The notes beneath the pieces were generated by a model. That model ran no database searches and was not told the DNA's origin. It saw only the letters and a list, made by a program, of their open reading frames with translations. The translations under genes were made by a program, and so were the position numbers. Below, piece by piece: positions 1-10,006 of a stretch of DNA of 64,000 bases (position 1 is the stretch's first letter; each line of letters begins with the position of its first letter). Origin of the DNA: Agromyces cerinus (GTDB taxonomy: Bacteria > Actinomycetota > Actinomycetes > Actinomycetales > Microbacteriaceae); assembly GCF_016907835.1 (NCBI RefSeq), contig NZ_JAFBCT010000001.1, forward strand, positions 744,001 through 808,000. The letters run 5' to 3'.

Positions 1-32
1 GGATGTCGCGGCTCACGTGAGCCGCGGCATCC
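1..32. terminator. Inverted repeat, probable terminator of an upstream gene
   Basis: Two 16-base arms, GGATGTCGCGGCTCAC and GTGAGCCGCGGCATCC, pair with one mismatch and no spacer, so an RNA would fold with a small loop. It lies at the window edge with no gene around it inside the window, so it most likely ends transcription of whatever lies to the left. Confidence 0.5.
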
Positions 33-442
33 GCGTGCCTGCTCGCCGTTGAGCGCGGCCGGCCCCGCCTGCGGAGTTCCCGTTCCACCCCCTGTCCCGG
101 TGCCAGCGCGAGGGTCCCTCGATGCCGACCGCGAACGGCCGGAACCTCAGCGATATTCCGAACACGGCATGTGTCGCGTTCACCCGCGCGCCGTGGCACG
201 ACGAGGAGGTGACCTCTTCGTCGCGTGTCCCCCATCCGGGGCGCATGAGCAAATCTCGCGTACCCCGCTTTCGGGTGACAAGTTCGGTGAACTTCCCGAT
301 GAATCCGCAATTCCAGACGGACACTGTCCCCCGGATTGGTGTCAAGTGAGCTCTATCGTGTCCCCCATTTCCTCTGCTTGACTCGCCCCGAATGCGCAAC
401 AGTCTCGTTCTGCTTCCTCACCCGAGCACAAGAAGGCCAATC
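33..442. other. Non-coding region upstream of the giant surface protein
   Basis: No convincing gene here; the small open frames on both strands have no recognisable product. It contains three copies of TGTCCCCC (226-235, 325-334, 359-368) and a related TTTCGGGTGACA (269-280), a motif family that recurs in the 41.3-41.6 kb gap. No confident promoter was found. Confidence 0.5.
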
Positions 443-3400
443 ATGGACAGCTGGTTCGGCAACACTTCCCACGACGACGTGCGACCCCGCCGGTCGCGTC
501 GACAGCGAGTGGAGACCAGGAAGCGCAGAGCCACCGCGCTCATCGCATCGCTCTCGGTCGGCGCCCTGCTGGCGATCGGGCTGCCGATGACGGCGTTCGC
601 GGAGCAAGCGGTCGAGCCGGCACCGGATGCCGCGACGACGAGCGAGACGCAGGAGGCGGCGTCGGGCGACGAGACGTCGAGCGAGACGCCGTCGAGCGAG
701 GCGCCCGTGAGCGAGGAGCCTGCGAGCGAAGAGCCCGCGACCGAGGAGCCCGCCAAGGCTCCCGTCGAGGAGGCTCCTGCCAAGAAGGCGCCGGCCGACC
801 CGCCCGCTCAGGCTCCGCCGGCCCAGGACCTCAAGGCGCCGACGGACGTCGCCCCGCTGTCGGTCTTCCCGGCCGACACCCCGGACTGTACGACGGCGGG
901 CACCTGCGCCAGCCTCACCATCACCAACGTCGTCTCGGGCGGTTCGGCGACCCCGAGCCAGTGGACCCTGCACGCCGTTCGCTCGAGCAACGCCGACAAC
1001 TACAACTTCACCTCGGGACAGACCCGCTCGGTGCCGCGTTCCGCGACGTACACCCTCTTCGCCGATGCCGGCCCGGCGAACTACACGCTGACCGACTTCA
1101 CCTGCACCACGGGTGGCCCCGGCGGCGGCGACCCCTCATGGGATGAAGACGACCGCACGGTCACCTACGGGAGCGGCAACAGCAAGACCGCCGCGTGCAC
1201 CTTCACGCACACGTACACGGGCCCCGCGACCGTCAACGTCCAGGTGGGCGGCTCGCGCACGGGCATCTCCAGCGTCGGCGGCCTCGGGGGAGTGACCCTG
1301 CAGCTCTACACCGACAACAACGGCTCCTTCGGCTCGGTCATCAACCAGCCGTGGGCCACGTGCGTGTCGACCCCCGCAGGCGTCTGCACCTTCTCCGTTC
1401 CGAACGCCAACAACTCCAACTTCTGGGTCGCCCAGGCGACACCGGGCGTGCCCGCGAACTGGTTCGCCAACGACACGCTCGCCGTCGGCGAGACCCCCGC
1501 ATCCGCGCCGTACCGGTTCCGCATCGCAGATGTCGATGCCGGCGAGACGCTCAGCTCCCTGAGCGACTTCATGATCGCGACGGGCAACACCACGAACACC
1601 GCGTCGGGCGGCATCTGGCAGAACTCGCTCGCGAACCCGACGCGGGCCCAGCAGTGCGGTGTGCGCATCGCGCTCGTGATCGACCTCTCCGGCTCCGTCG
1701 CACCGAACTTCACCGACCTGAAGAACGCGGCCAAGGGATTCGTCACCGCCCTCCAGGGCACTCCCTCGCAGGTCGGCATCTTCACGTTCAACAACGTGGC
1801 CCCCGCGACCGCCGGGGCCAACCTCGGCATCACGCCGGTCTCCACGGTTGCCGGCGCGAACACCGTGCGCAACCACATCGACTCGTTCAGCACTCCGACC
1901 GAGGCGACGAACTGGGATCGCGGCATCTACCAGGTCGCGGCGAGCGGAACGCAGTACGACATCGCGCTCGTGCTCACCGACGGCAACCCGACGGTCTACG
2001 CGAACGACGAGGGCCCTGGCAGCCGCACCCGGTTCCGCGAGGTCGAGAACGGCGTGTTCTCGGCGAACGCGGTGAAGGCGCTCGGCACCCGGGTCATCGC
2101 CTTCGGCGTCGGCAGCGGCGTCGGCGGTTCGCCCGACAACCTCGTCGCCATCTCGGGCGACCAGCTGAACTCCGACTACTTCCAGTCGTCGAGCTACGAC
2201 CAGGCTGGAACGATCCTGCGCAACCTCGCGCTCGGCGCCTGCCAGGGATCCGTCTCGGTCGTCAAGCAGGTCGTCTCGAGCTCGAGCACCGGTGAGCAGA
2301 AGACCGGTCAGACCCCCGCCGGCGGGTGGGAGTTCACCGCGGTACCGACCAGCGCAGGCATCACGCCGCCCACCCAGGAGGGCACGACCGCCGTCGGTAC
2401 CGGCGCGGTCAACCTGCCCCTCACCTTCGCGGGAGGCACGACGAGCGGCACGGTGAAGGTCACCGAGGACCCGCAGGGCCACAGCATCGTGCAGACGGGC
2501 GGCAAGAACGCGGTCTGCACCGATCAGGCGACCGGCAACGCCATCACCGTCTCCAACGAGGCCAACGGCTTCTCGATCCCGGTGAGTTCGACGCAAGCGG
2601 TCACCTGCAATGTCTGGAACCGTCCGCCATTGCCGCAGTCGAACTTCAGCGTCAACAAGGTCTGGGTCGTCAACGGGACCACGTACCAGCACGGCAACCA
2701 GCCGAGCGGGCTCAGCGCCCAGCTGACCGTCGGTGGCGCCAACGCTCCGTGGGTGACCACGCAGGGCCCGCTGCCGGCCAACACCGTCGTCGCGCTCAAT
2801 GAGACGACGGGCGTGGGAACGCGCGACATGTGCACGATCACCGATCGGAAGGTCACCCTCGCGAACGGCCAGGTGCCCGCCGACGGCTCGCTGCCCTTCA
2901 GCCCGACGCTCCAACCCGGCGACAACAGCTACACGATCACGAACACCGTCACCTGCGACACCCAGCTCACGCTGAAGAAGACGGTGACCAACGGCGGCGT
3001 CGCCGCGAACACGTGGACCCTCGATGCCGTGGCTCCCGGAGGGGCGCTCGCAGGCCCGAGCGGAACGACGGGAAGCGCCGGCGCTACCGCGCTGGTGACG
3101 CCGAACGTGACGTATCCCCTCGCCGAGAGCGGCGACCCGCGCTACGTGCAGACGCTCGGTCAGAACGCCGTGCCGATTCCGGGCTCTACCGGCAGCTGGG
3201 ACTGCGTGCAGGTCAACGCGCAGGGGGTCGTCGTGCCCGGATTCGCCGACGGCCTGAACGGCGGTGTGACGGTGCCCCTGGGCTTCCGGGTGCAATGCAC
3301 CGCGGTGAACCAGACCGCCGAGCTCAAGCTGGTCAAGAGCGTCCAGGATCTCGATGGCGCCGATGCCGAACCGGGCGACTGGACTCTCGTCGCCACGCCG

Positions 3401-6400
3401 GGCGGCTCGACCCCGGGTCTCGGCCCCGTGCAGACGACGAGCGGGAACACCGTGCTCGTCCGACCCGGCACGACGTACACGATCTCCGAGACCGGCGGCC
3501 CCGCAGGATACGAGCAGTTGCTCATCCAATGCCAGACCAGCCCGAACGGGGAGTTCGTCACGACGGAGACGATCACGCTGCCCGCGCTCGCACAGGGCAC
3601 CTGCGTCATCACGAACGCACCCATCCCGCCGCAGCTGAAGCTGACGAAGGTCGTCACCGGCAACGTGGCGCTCCCGAACTCGTGGAACCTCGCGGCCAAG
3701 GTCGGCGCCACCATCGTCGCCCAGGGCGACGGCGGCACGGGTGGATTCGTGGATGTGCCCGCCGGTGAGACGATCGCGCTCTCCGAGTCGACGGCACTGC
3801 CGAATGCCGACCAGTTCCAGGCCGGCACGTGGCTCTGCTCGAAGAACGGGGGAGCAGCCGTTCCCGGTCCCTCGGTCCCGCCGCTCGCCCCGGGCGACAA
3901 GGTCGACTGCACCGTGACGAACACGCTCAAGGCGATCACGCCGACGATCGTCAAGACGGCGGCCGTTCCCACGCCCAACGCCGACGGCGTCAGCTGGGAC
4001 ATCGGCTACGACATCGTCGTGACGAACCCGAGCGCGTTCCAGGACCTGACGTACAGCCTCACCGACACGCTCGACTTCGGGGCGAACGTCACGGTGAACA
4101 GCGCGAGCTACCAGCGCACGCTGCCGGCACCGCCGGGCTCACTGACGCCGTGGAACGTCGCGTTCGGCAGCGAGCAGGCCTTCGCCGGTGAGCCGAACCT
4201 CGTCAAGGGCACGTCGCACACCTGGCACGTCACCGTCAACGCGACGGTCGCACCGGGCGCCGATTTCAGCGGCACGAGCCCGACTGCGTGCGACGCCGGC
4301 ACCCCGGGCACGGTCGGGTTCCTGAACACCGCGGTCATGACCGTCGGCGGCGTCACGTACCCCGCTGAGGACTGCTCGCTGCCGGTCAAGCCGACGATCG
4401 CCAAGGTCGGCGGCACCGCCGTCGACAACGGCGACGGCACCTGGACGTTGCCGTACACGATCACGGTGACCAACCCTTCGGCCACCACGAGCGCGCAGTA
4501 CGACCTCGACGACACGCTCGCCTACCCGGCATCCGTGGACGTGCTCGAACGCACGGTCACTCCGCCGGCCGGCGTGACGCTCGTGCCCGGGTGGACCGGC
4601 GCAGCCGGGCACACCCTGCTCGCCGACGACGTGACGCTCGCCGGCACCGCCGGGGTCGACACGCACGTCTACACCGTCGCGATCAAGGTCGCGATCGGCG
4701 CGGATGCCCCGGCGCTCCTCTGCCCGAACCTCGACAACACCGTGAAGGTGACGGCCGGCAACCAGACCGGCACCGCGACCGGCTGCGTGTCGATCGACAA
4801 GCCGACGATCGTGCACGACAAGACGGTCGTGCCGGGCTCGGTGAGCCAGGCCGCCGACGGCACGTGGAGCATCAGTTACGACATCACCGTCAGGAACACC
4901 GGCGCGATCGGCGGGGTCTACGACCTCCTCGACGACACCAGGTTCGGCGCGGGCGTCGACACGTCCACCGCGACCTTCACGCTGTCGAAGGACGGCGGGG
5001 CAGCCGCACCGTGGGTCGACGGCACGGCACTCGCGGCCGGAACGTACCTCCCGGCCGGCGACCCCGACCCGAGCGATGTCTATCGCATCGCCGTGAGCGG
5101 CATCGTGCTGACCGGGCCGACGCTCACGCCCGCCCAGTCGGCCTGCCCGTCGAACGACAACGCGGGCGCATTCAACAACCTGGCGATCCTCACGGTCGCC
5201 GGGGTCGACACCCCTGACACCGCCTGCGACGCACCGAGCGTTCCGGAGATCGTGAAGTCGGGGGCGACGTCCTCCCAGCAGCCCGACAGCAGCTGGAACG
5301 TGACCTACACCCTGACGGTGTCGAACACGGATCCCGGTTCCAAGCCCTCGTACTACCTGCTGTCCGACGAGCCCGGCTTCCCGGCCGGCGTCGAGTTCAA
5401 CTCGTACACGATCGACGACGGCGCGACCGAGCCGTACGCGGGCGGCACCATCGAGGTCGTCGGGAACACCGCGATCGCGGCCGGCGCCACGCACGTCTAC
5501 ACGATCGTGCTGAACGTCGACGTGCCGTTCGGCGCAGTGCCCGAAGGCGATCGCGAGTGTGTTCCGACCGTTCCGACCACGGGCAAGGGCTTCTTCAACA
5601 CGGCCGTGCTCACGAGCGGGAACTTCGTGGTCGACGACAGCGACTGCACCGACATCTCCGACGGCGGCGTGCCGACCGTCGAGAAGGGCGATCCGACGGT
5701 CGTCCAGGGCGCCGACGGGGTCTGGACCATCACGTACGACGTCACGGTCACCGGCAACAGCGAGTTCGTGTCGAAATACACCCTCGAAGACACCCTGAGG
5801 TTCGGCCCCGAGGTCGACATCCTCACCGCCGAATGGGATGGCGAGACATCCGGCAGCTGGGCGGACCCCGAGGCGAACCCGACGGCGACCCTCGTCCCGT
5901 CGCCGCGCACGCTCGGCATCGACGCCGTGGAGGAGTACACCGTCACGGTGACCGCGAAGGTCGACAAGGCGGCGTTCGCCGACCCGACGACCGACACCTG
6001 CACCTGGACTCCGGAGGATCCGAACGTCGGATTCCTGAACGAGGTGCGCCTCACATCGGGCAACAGCACGCAGTCGGACACCGGCTGCGGCGTCCCCGCC
6101 GAGCCCGAGGTCACCAAGGAGACCACGGGATCGGTCACCAGGGTCGGCGATCACTGGGAGGCGAGCTACACCATCACGGTGACGAACCTCTCGTTCGCTC
6201 AGGGCCTCGTCTACGACCTCGATGACACCCCGGACTTCGCCGACGCCGCGACCATCACGGAGCGCACGGTGACGAGCGCCGATGCGACCGTCGACCCGGG
6301 CTGGAGCGCTGATCCGCCGACGACCGACTCGATCGTCGCGAACCAGGCCCTCCCGGCCGGCGCGAGCGACGTCTTCACCGTGCTGGTGAAGTTCACGGTC

Positions 6401-9400
6401 GAGCCCGCCGACAGCGACCCGTCGCTGACGTGCGAGGAGCAGGGCTTGGAGAACACCGCCACGGTCACCTCTGGCGACACCTATACCGACGACGCCTGCT
6501 TCGACGTCCCGGTGGTCGTCGTGCTCGAGAAGGTCTGGACCATCAACGGCGGCTCGCCGATCGAATGGGACAGCCCGTCCCTCCCAGACGGCTTCACCGC
6601 ACAGGCCACGCTCGACGGCCAGGAGGTTCCCTGGAGCAGCGAGCAGGGACCGTACGCCGACGGCGACGAGGTGACGGTCGACGAGTCCGACGTGCTCGTG
6701 CCTGAAGGCTGCATCGCGGGCGAGGCGACCGGGCTGGGCGAGCAGACGCTCTCCGGCACGGTGACGACGCTCACGGTGACGAACCCCGTCACCTGCACGC
6801 AGACGGTCAACCTCGAGAAGCACGTCGACAACCAGCACGGGGGCGCAGCAGTGCCCGCGGACTGGGCCGTCAGCGGTACGAACGTCGGCGACGACACCGA
6901 CGCCTTCACCGGTGACGGGACGGCGAGCGGATCCGCGGAACTGGGCGTCGGCTACACGCTCAACGAGGTGAGCACCGTCTACGAGAACGGCACGCAGTAC
7001 ACCGTCTCGTCGACCTGGTCGTGCACCTCGGAGCAGGGAGACGATGCGTTCACCCTCGTGTCCGCACCCGGTTCGACGAGCGCGACCCTCACGGTCACGG
7101 AGCTCGGCGCAACGGTCGACTGCGACATCACGAACACGGATGTCGCGCCGAAGCTCACCCTCGTGAAGCAGGTGCTGCCGCTCGAGATCGCGCTGGACTT
7201 CCCGCCGACGCTCTGGACCCTCTCCGCTGCCGACGGGGCCAACCCGCCGGCGGTCACGGGCGACGGAACGGCGACGGGAACCGTCGACTCGAACCTCGCC
7301 TACACGCTCTCCGAAGCGGCGGACTTCGCCGGCGACGACGAGTTCACGCCCTCACTCTGGAGCTGCGTCTCCACGAACGGCGTCGAGCCGCTCGTGCTCG
7401 ACGCGGCAGACGGCGACGTCGTGCTGCAGCCCGGGCAGGAGGTGACGTGCGAGATCACGAACACCGCGGCCCCGGCCACGTACCTGCTCGACAAGGAGGT
7501 CGTCTCGACCGTTCAGAACGCCGATGGCACCTGGACGATCGACTACAAGATCACCGTCACCGACGAGAGCGTCGTGTCGGCCGTCACCTACGACCTGAGT
7601 GATACGCTCGCCGACTTCGGCGAGGGCATCACGGTCTCCGAGGCGACGTGGACGGGCCCGGGCGGGTCGAGCGGCAGCTGGCCGGACCCGGCGGCGGAAC
7701 CCACGGAGGAGCTCGCGAGCAACGTGATCCTCACCGCGGGCGAGCACACCCACGAGTACTTCGTGACCGTCGATGCGACGGTGACCGAGGACGCGTGGGA
7801 GGACGAGACCGTCGAGTGCACCGAGGGCGAGGGCGGCTTCCGCAACACGGCCATCCTGACCGTCGGCGACCTCCCCACGGAGGCGAGTGCCTGCGATGAG
7901 CCGGGGCGTGCCACTGCCGAGAAGACGGTCGTCGGTTCCCCGATCGACAACCTCGACGGCACCTGGACGGTGGACTACGAGATCGTCGTCACCGCCGACC
8001 CCGACAAGGACCTCATCTACGACCTGAGCGACGAGCCGGCTTTCCCGGCGGGCGCGACGTTCACGGCCACCGCAGAGGACCCCGATGGCGACCCCGTCGC
8101 CGGCTGGACCGGGACGGGCGCGAACACGGTGCTCGCCGACGGTCGACCGATCCTCGCGGGGGTCGACCAGACCTGGCACATCCAGGCCGTCGTCGACGTC
8201 ACGACGATCACCGACATCGACCTCGCGAAGTGCGTCGAGACCGAAAGCGGCCACGGCTTCTTCAACGGGGCGCTCTTCACGAACGGCCAGGTCGAGACGC
8301 CGATCAGCGGTTGCGTCGACATCCCGATCGTCGAGGTCGGCATCGTGAAGACCGCGGTGCTGCCCGAAGGCGTCGACGCGGTCGAGGCCGGCACCGAGGA
8401 GAACACCTTCAACTGGGTGCTGACGGTGACCAACAACGGCCCGACCTCGGTCGAGGGCGCGGTCGTCACCGACACCCTGCCCGACTCGCTCGAGTTCGAT
8501 GTCGACGCGATCACCTACGACTCGACGGGCACGTGGACCTTCGTCAAGGACGGCAACACGCTGACCGCGACGAGCGACTCGACGTTCGGGTCGGGACCCA
8601 TGGCGACGATCACGATCCCCGTGACGTTGAAGGATCCCGCCGTCGGACCGGAGCTGCCGGAGAATCCCGGTGAGGTTCCTCCGCTCGTGCCGGCCGAGAA
8701 CATCGAGAACACGGCGTGCGTCGAGGTCGACGAGTTCGACATCGATCCCTCCAACGACTGCGACACCGCAGACGTGCCCACCAAGGCCATGCAGGCGAAC
8801 GCGTACGTGCAGTGCGTGAACGACGTGCCGTACCTGTACCACAACGTGCAGACGACCGGCTCGGTCACTCCGGGTCCGATCACGGTCACGTGGACGCCCG
8901 ACGCCGGCGTCTACCCCGACGCGACTCCGATCGTCATGGAGATCCCGTGGGAGGAGCGCAACGGTCGCACCCTGTGGCCGTACGGTGTGGTCAACGACGA
9001 GGGCATCTCGATCGGATGGCCGGGCTGGCGCCTGATCGAAGAGGGCGACGTCGTCGGTGAGAACGGCATCGTCGACATCTGGGAGAACATGGTGAAGGAC
9101 TCGAAGCTCGAGAGCTACGCGTTCGCCGACCAGTTCAACCCGATGACGATCACCTTCCAGGTCAACCCGAGCCAGTCGGTGCTCGCGGTCTACCCGCAGG
9201 CCACTCCGGCCTGTGAGGTCGAGCGCGATCCGAGCGTCACGATCGAGAAGACGTCGAGCGTGACCGAGGCGAAGCCGGGCAGCTCGTTCGACTACACGCT
9301 GTCGGTCACCAACTCGGGGCTCGGCGCGGTCGAGGCCGTGGAGCTGTTCGACGAGATCCCCGGCGACCTCAAGGTCACCGAGATCACGACCGATCCCGCT

Positions 9401-9847
9401 CCCGCCTTCCCGCGCTGGGACGACTGCGAGGTCACCGGCGAGGATTCGGCCGGCTACGGCGGCACGCTCCACTGCGTGCTGAACGGCATGATCGGCGGCA
9501 CCGAGCCGGATGCTCCCGACGTGGTGTTGAGCGTGACGCTGAACCCCGCCTCGAAGAAGTCGAGCATCGACAACACCGGTGAGGTCTGCTGGAACGACCT
9601 GGTCGATCCGCCGGCGCCGACCGCGGAGGGTGAGGTCGCGCTGTTCTCGGTGATCGACCCCGAGCTGCCGGTGATCTGCGACGACTCGACGGTCACGGTA
9701 AAGATCCCGCAGGCGGGCGCCATCGCCTCGACCGGGTTCGCGGGAGCGCCACTCCTGTGGGGCGCGGGCGGTCTGCTCGCCGCCGGTGCGCTCCTGATCG
9801 CCGCGATGATGATCCGTCGTCGCCGTGCGGAGGAGTCCGCCGAGTAG
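443..9847 (+). CDS. Giant sortase-type surface protein with vWA domain and prealbumin/DUF11-like repeats
   Basis: Predicted secreted, wall-attached protein of 3134 residues, probably an adhesin or stalk. The ATG at 443 is preferred over an upstream ATG at 392 because AAGAAGG lies just before it and a signal peptide follows (basic residues 15-30, hydrophobic 31-50, cleavage near AFA at 53). Residues 55-135 are a Ser/Glu/Pro/Ala spacer. A von Willebrand A domain spans about 408-600, with the MIDAS motif DLSGS at 414-418. About 2400 residues of repeats follow; most close with a Cys-containing strand such as CTVTNT or CEITNT, as in prealbumin-like or SpaA-type folds, and DUF11-like units lie near the C terminus. 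The end has IASTG (3094-3098), a hydrophobic helix and RRRR, an LAxTG-like sorting signal. No sortase gene is in the window. The ligand is unknown. Confidence 0.85.
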   Translation: MDSWFGNTSHDDVRPRRSRRQRVETRKRRATALIASLSVGALLAIGLPMTAFAEQAVEPAPDAATTSETQEAASGDETSSETPSSEAPVSEEPASEEPATEEPAKAPVEEAPAKKAPADPPAQAPPAQDLKAPTDVAPLSVFPADTPDCTTAGTCASLTITNVVSGGSATPSQWTLHAVRSSNADNYNFTSGQTRSVPRSATYTLFADAGPANYTLTDFTCTTGGPGGGDPSWDEDDRTVTYGSGNSKTAACTFTHTYTGPATVNVQVGGSRTGISSVGGLGGVTLQLYTDNNGSFGSVINQPWATCVSTPAGVCTFSVPNANNSNFWVAQATPGVPANWFANDTLAVGETPASAPYRFRIADVDAGETLSSLSDFMIATGNTTNTASGGIWQNSLANPTRAQQCGVRIALVIDLSGSVAPNFTDLKNAAKGFVTALQGTPSQVGIFTFNNVAPATAGANLGITPVSTVAGANTVRNHIDSFSTPTEATNWDRGIYQVAASGTQYDIALVLTDGNPTVYANDEGPGSRTRFREVENGVFSANAVKALGTRVIAFGVGSGVGGSPDNLVAISGDQLNSDYFQSSSYDQAGTILRNLALGACQGSVSVVKQVVSSSSTGEQKTGQTPAGGWEFTAVPTSAGITPPTQEGTTAVGTGAVNLPLTFAGGTTSGTVKVTEDPQGHSIVQTGGKNAVCTDQATGNAITVSNEANGFSIPVSSTQAVTCNVWNRPPLPQSNFSVNKVWVVNGTTYQHGNQPSGLSAQLTVGGANAPWVTTQGPLPANTVVALNETTGVGTRDMCTITDRKVTLANGQVPADGSLPFSPTLQPGDNSYTITNTVTCDTQLTLKKTVTNGGVAANTWTLDAVAPGGALAGPSGTTGSAGATALVTPNVTYPLAESGDPRYVQTLGQNAVPIPGSTGSWDCVQVNAQGVVVPGFADGLNGGVTVPLGFRVQCTAVNQTAELKLVKSVQDLDGADAEPGDWTLVATPGGSTPGLGPVQTTSGNTVLVRPGTTYTISETGGPAGYEQLLIQCQTSPNGEFVTTETITLPALAQGTCVITNAPIPPQLKLTKVVTGNVALPNSWNLAAKVGATIVAQGDGGTGGFVDVPAGETIALSESTALPNADQFQAGTWLCSKNGGAAVPGPSVPPLAPGDKVDCTVTNTLKAITPTIVKTAAVPTPNADGVSWDIGYDIVVTNPSAFQDLTYSLTDTLDFGANVTVNSASYQRTLPAPPGSLTPWNVAFGSEQAFAGEPNLVKGTSHTWHVTVNATVAPGADFSGTSPTACDAGTPGTVGFLNTAVMTVGGVTYPAEDCSLPVKPTIAKVGGTAVDNGDGTWTLPYTITVTNPSATTSAQYDLDDTLAYPASVDVLERTVTPPAGVTLVPGWTGAAGHTLLADDVTLAGTAGVDTHVYTVAIKVAIGADAPALLCPNLDNTVKVTAGNQTGTATGCVSIDKPTIVHDKTVVPGSVSQAADGTWSISYDITVRNTGAIGGVYDLLDDTRFGAGVDTSTATFTLSKDGGAAAPWVDGTALAAGTYLPAGDPDPSDVYRIAVSGIVLTGPTLTPAQSACPSNDNAGAFNNLAILTVAGVDTPDTACDAPSVPEIVKSGATSSQQPDSSWNVTYTLTVSNTDPGSKPSYYLLSDEPGFPAGVEFNSYTIDDGATEPYAGGTIEVVGNTAIAAGATHVYTIVLNVDVPFGAVPEGDRECVPTVPTTGKGFFNTAVLTSGNFVVDDSDCTDISDGGVPTVEKGDPTVVQGADGVWTITYDVTVTGNSEFVSKYTLEDTLRFGPEVDILTAEWDGETSGSWADPEANPTATLVPSPRTLGIDAVEEYTVTVTAKVDKAAFADPTTDTCTWTPEDPNVGFLNEVRLTSGNSTQSDTGCGVPAEPEVTKETTGSVTRVGDHWEASYTITVTNLSFAQGLVYDLDDTPDFADAATITERTVTSADATVDPGWSADPPTTDSIVANQALPAGASDVFTVLVKFTVEPADSDPSLTCEEQGLENTATVTSGDTYTDDACFDVPVVVVLEKVWTINGGSPIEWDSPSLPDGFTAQATLDGQEVPWSSEQGPYADGDEVTVDESDVLVPEGCIAGEATGLGEQTLSGTVTTLTVTNPVTCTQTVNLEKHVDNQHGGAAVPADWAVSGTNVGDDTDAFTGDGTASGSAELGVGYTLNEVSTVYENGTQYTVSSTWSCTSEQGDDAFTLVSAPGSTSATLTVTELGATVDCDITNTDVAPKLTLVKQVLPLEIALDFPPTLWTLSAADGANPPAVTGDGTATGTVDSNLAYTLSEAADFAGDDEFTPSLWSCVSTNGVEPLVLDAADGDVVLQPGQEVTCEITNTAAPATYLLDKEVVSTVQNADGTWTIDYKITVTDESVVSAVTYDLSDTLADFGEGITVSEATWTGPGGSSGSWPDPAAEPTEELASNVILTAGEHTHEYFVTVDATVTEDAWEDETVECTEGEGGFRNTAILTVGDLPTEASACDEPGRATAEKTVVGSPIDNLDGTWTVDYEIVVTADPDKDLIYDLSDEPAFPAGATFTATAEDPDGDPVAGWTGTGANTVLADGRPILAGVDQTWHIQAVVDVTTITDIDLAKCVETESGHGFFNGALFTNGQVETPISGCVDIPIVEVGIVKTAVLPEGVDAVEAGTEENTFNWVLTVTNNGPTSVEGAVVTDTLPDSLEFDVDAITYDSTGTWTFVKDGNTLTATSDSTFGSGPMATITIPVTLKDPAVGPELPENPGEVPPLVPAENIENTACVEVDEFDIDPSNDCDTADVPTKAMQANAYVQCVNDVPYLYHNVQTTGSVTPGPITVTWTPDAGVYPDATPIVMEIPWEERNGRTLWPYGVVNDEGISIGWPGWRLIEEGDVVGENGIVDIWENMVKDSKLESYAFADQFNPMTITFQVNPSQSVLAVYPQATPACEVERDPSVTIEKTSSVTEAKPGSSFDYTLSVTNSGLGAVEAVELFDEIPGDLKVTEITTDPAPAFPRWDDCEVTGEDSAGYGGTLHCVLNGMIGGTEPDAPDVVLSVTLNPASKKSSIDNTGEVCWNDLVDPPAPTAEGEVALFSVIDPELPVICDDSTVTVKIPQAGAIASTGFAGAPLLWGAGGLLAAGALLIAAMMIRRRRAEESAE

Positions 9848-9872
9848 CGGCATCGTCCCCCCGCGAACGGGA

Positions 9873-9897
9873 AGGGCCGGGTCGAAGACCCGGCCCT
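9873..9897 (+). terminator. Terminator of the surface-protein gene
   Basis: Perfect 11-bp arms AGGGCCGGGTC and GACCCGGCCCT around a GAA loop, followed by CTCTCTCGT. It lies 26 bases after the stop codon of the surface-protein gene. Confidence 0.8.
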
Positions 9898-9950
9898 CTC
9901 TCGTGCCCTGGAACCCGGTGACCTCGTCGCGCAGCGGAAACGGAAGAGCC

Positions 9951-9982
9951 TGTCGGATGCCCCGCCGCAACGGGGTCCGACA
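9951..9982 (-). terminator. Terminator of the sdhCDAB operon
   Basis: Stem of TGTCGGATGCCCCG against CGGGGTCCGACA with a short loop and a small internal asymmetry. It lies 24 bases downstream of the sdhB stop and would end transcripts from the minus strand. Confidence 0.65.
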
Positions 9983-10006
9983 AGCTCGACCTGCGTGGTG
10001 GTGCGA

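Noticed and set aside
49..381. Small open frames in the left intergenic region
   Set aside because: No ribosome site, no recognisable protein, and they overlap one another on both strands.
392..442. Upstream ATG of the surface protein
   Set aside because: No ribosome binding site, and the signal peptide is complete from 443.
1136..9970. Long minus-strand open frames (797, 899 and 872 codons) opposite the giant surface protein
   Set aside because: High-GC third-position bias creates open antisense frames; the translations are Arg/Gly/Val-rich low-complexity with no domains.
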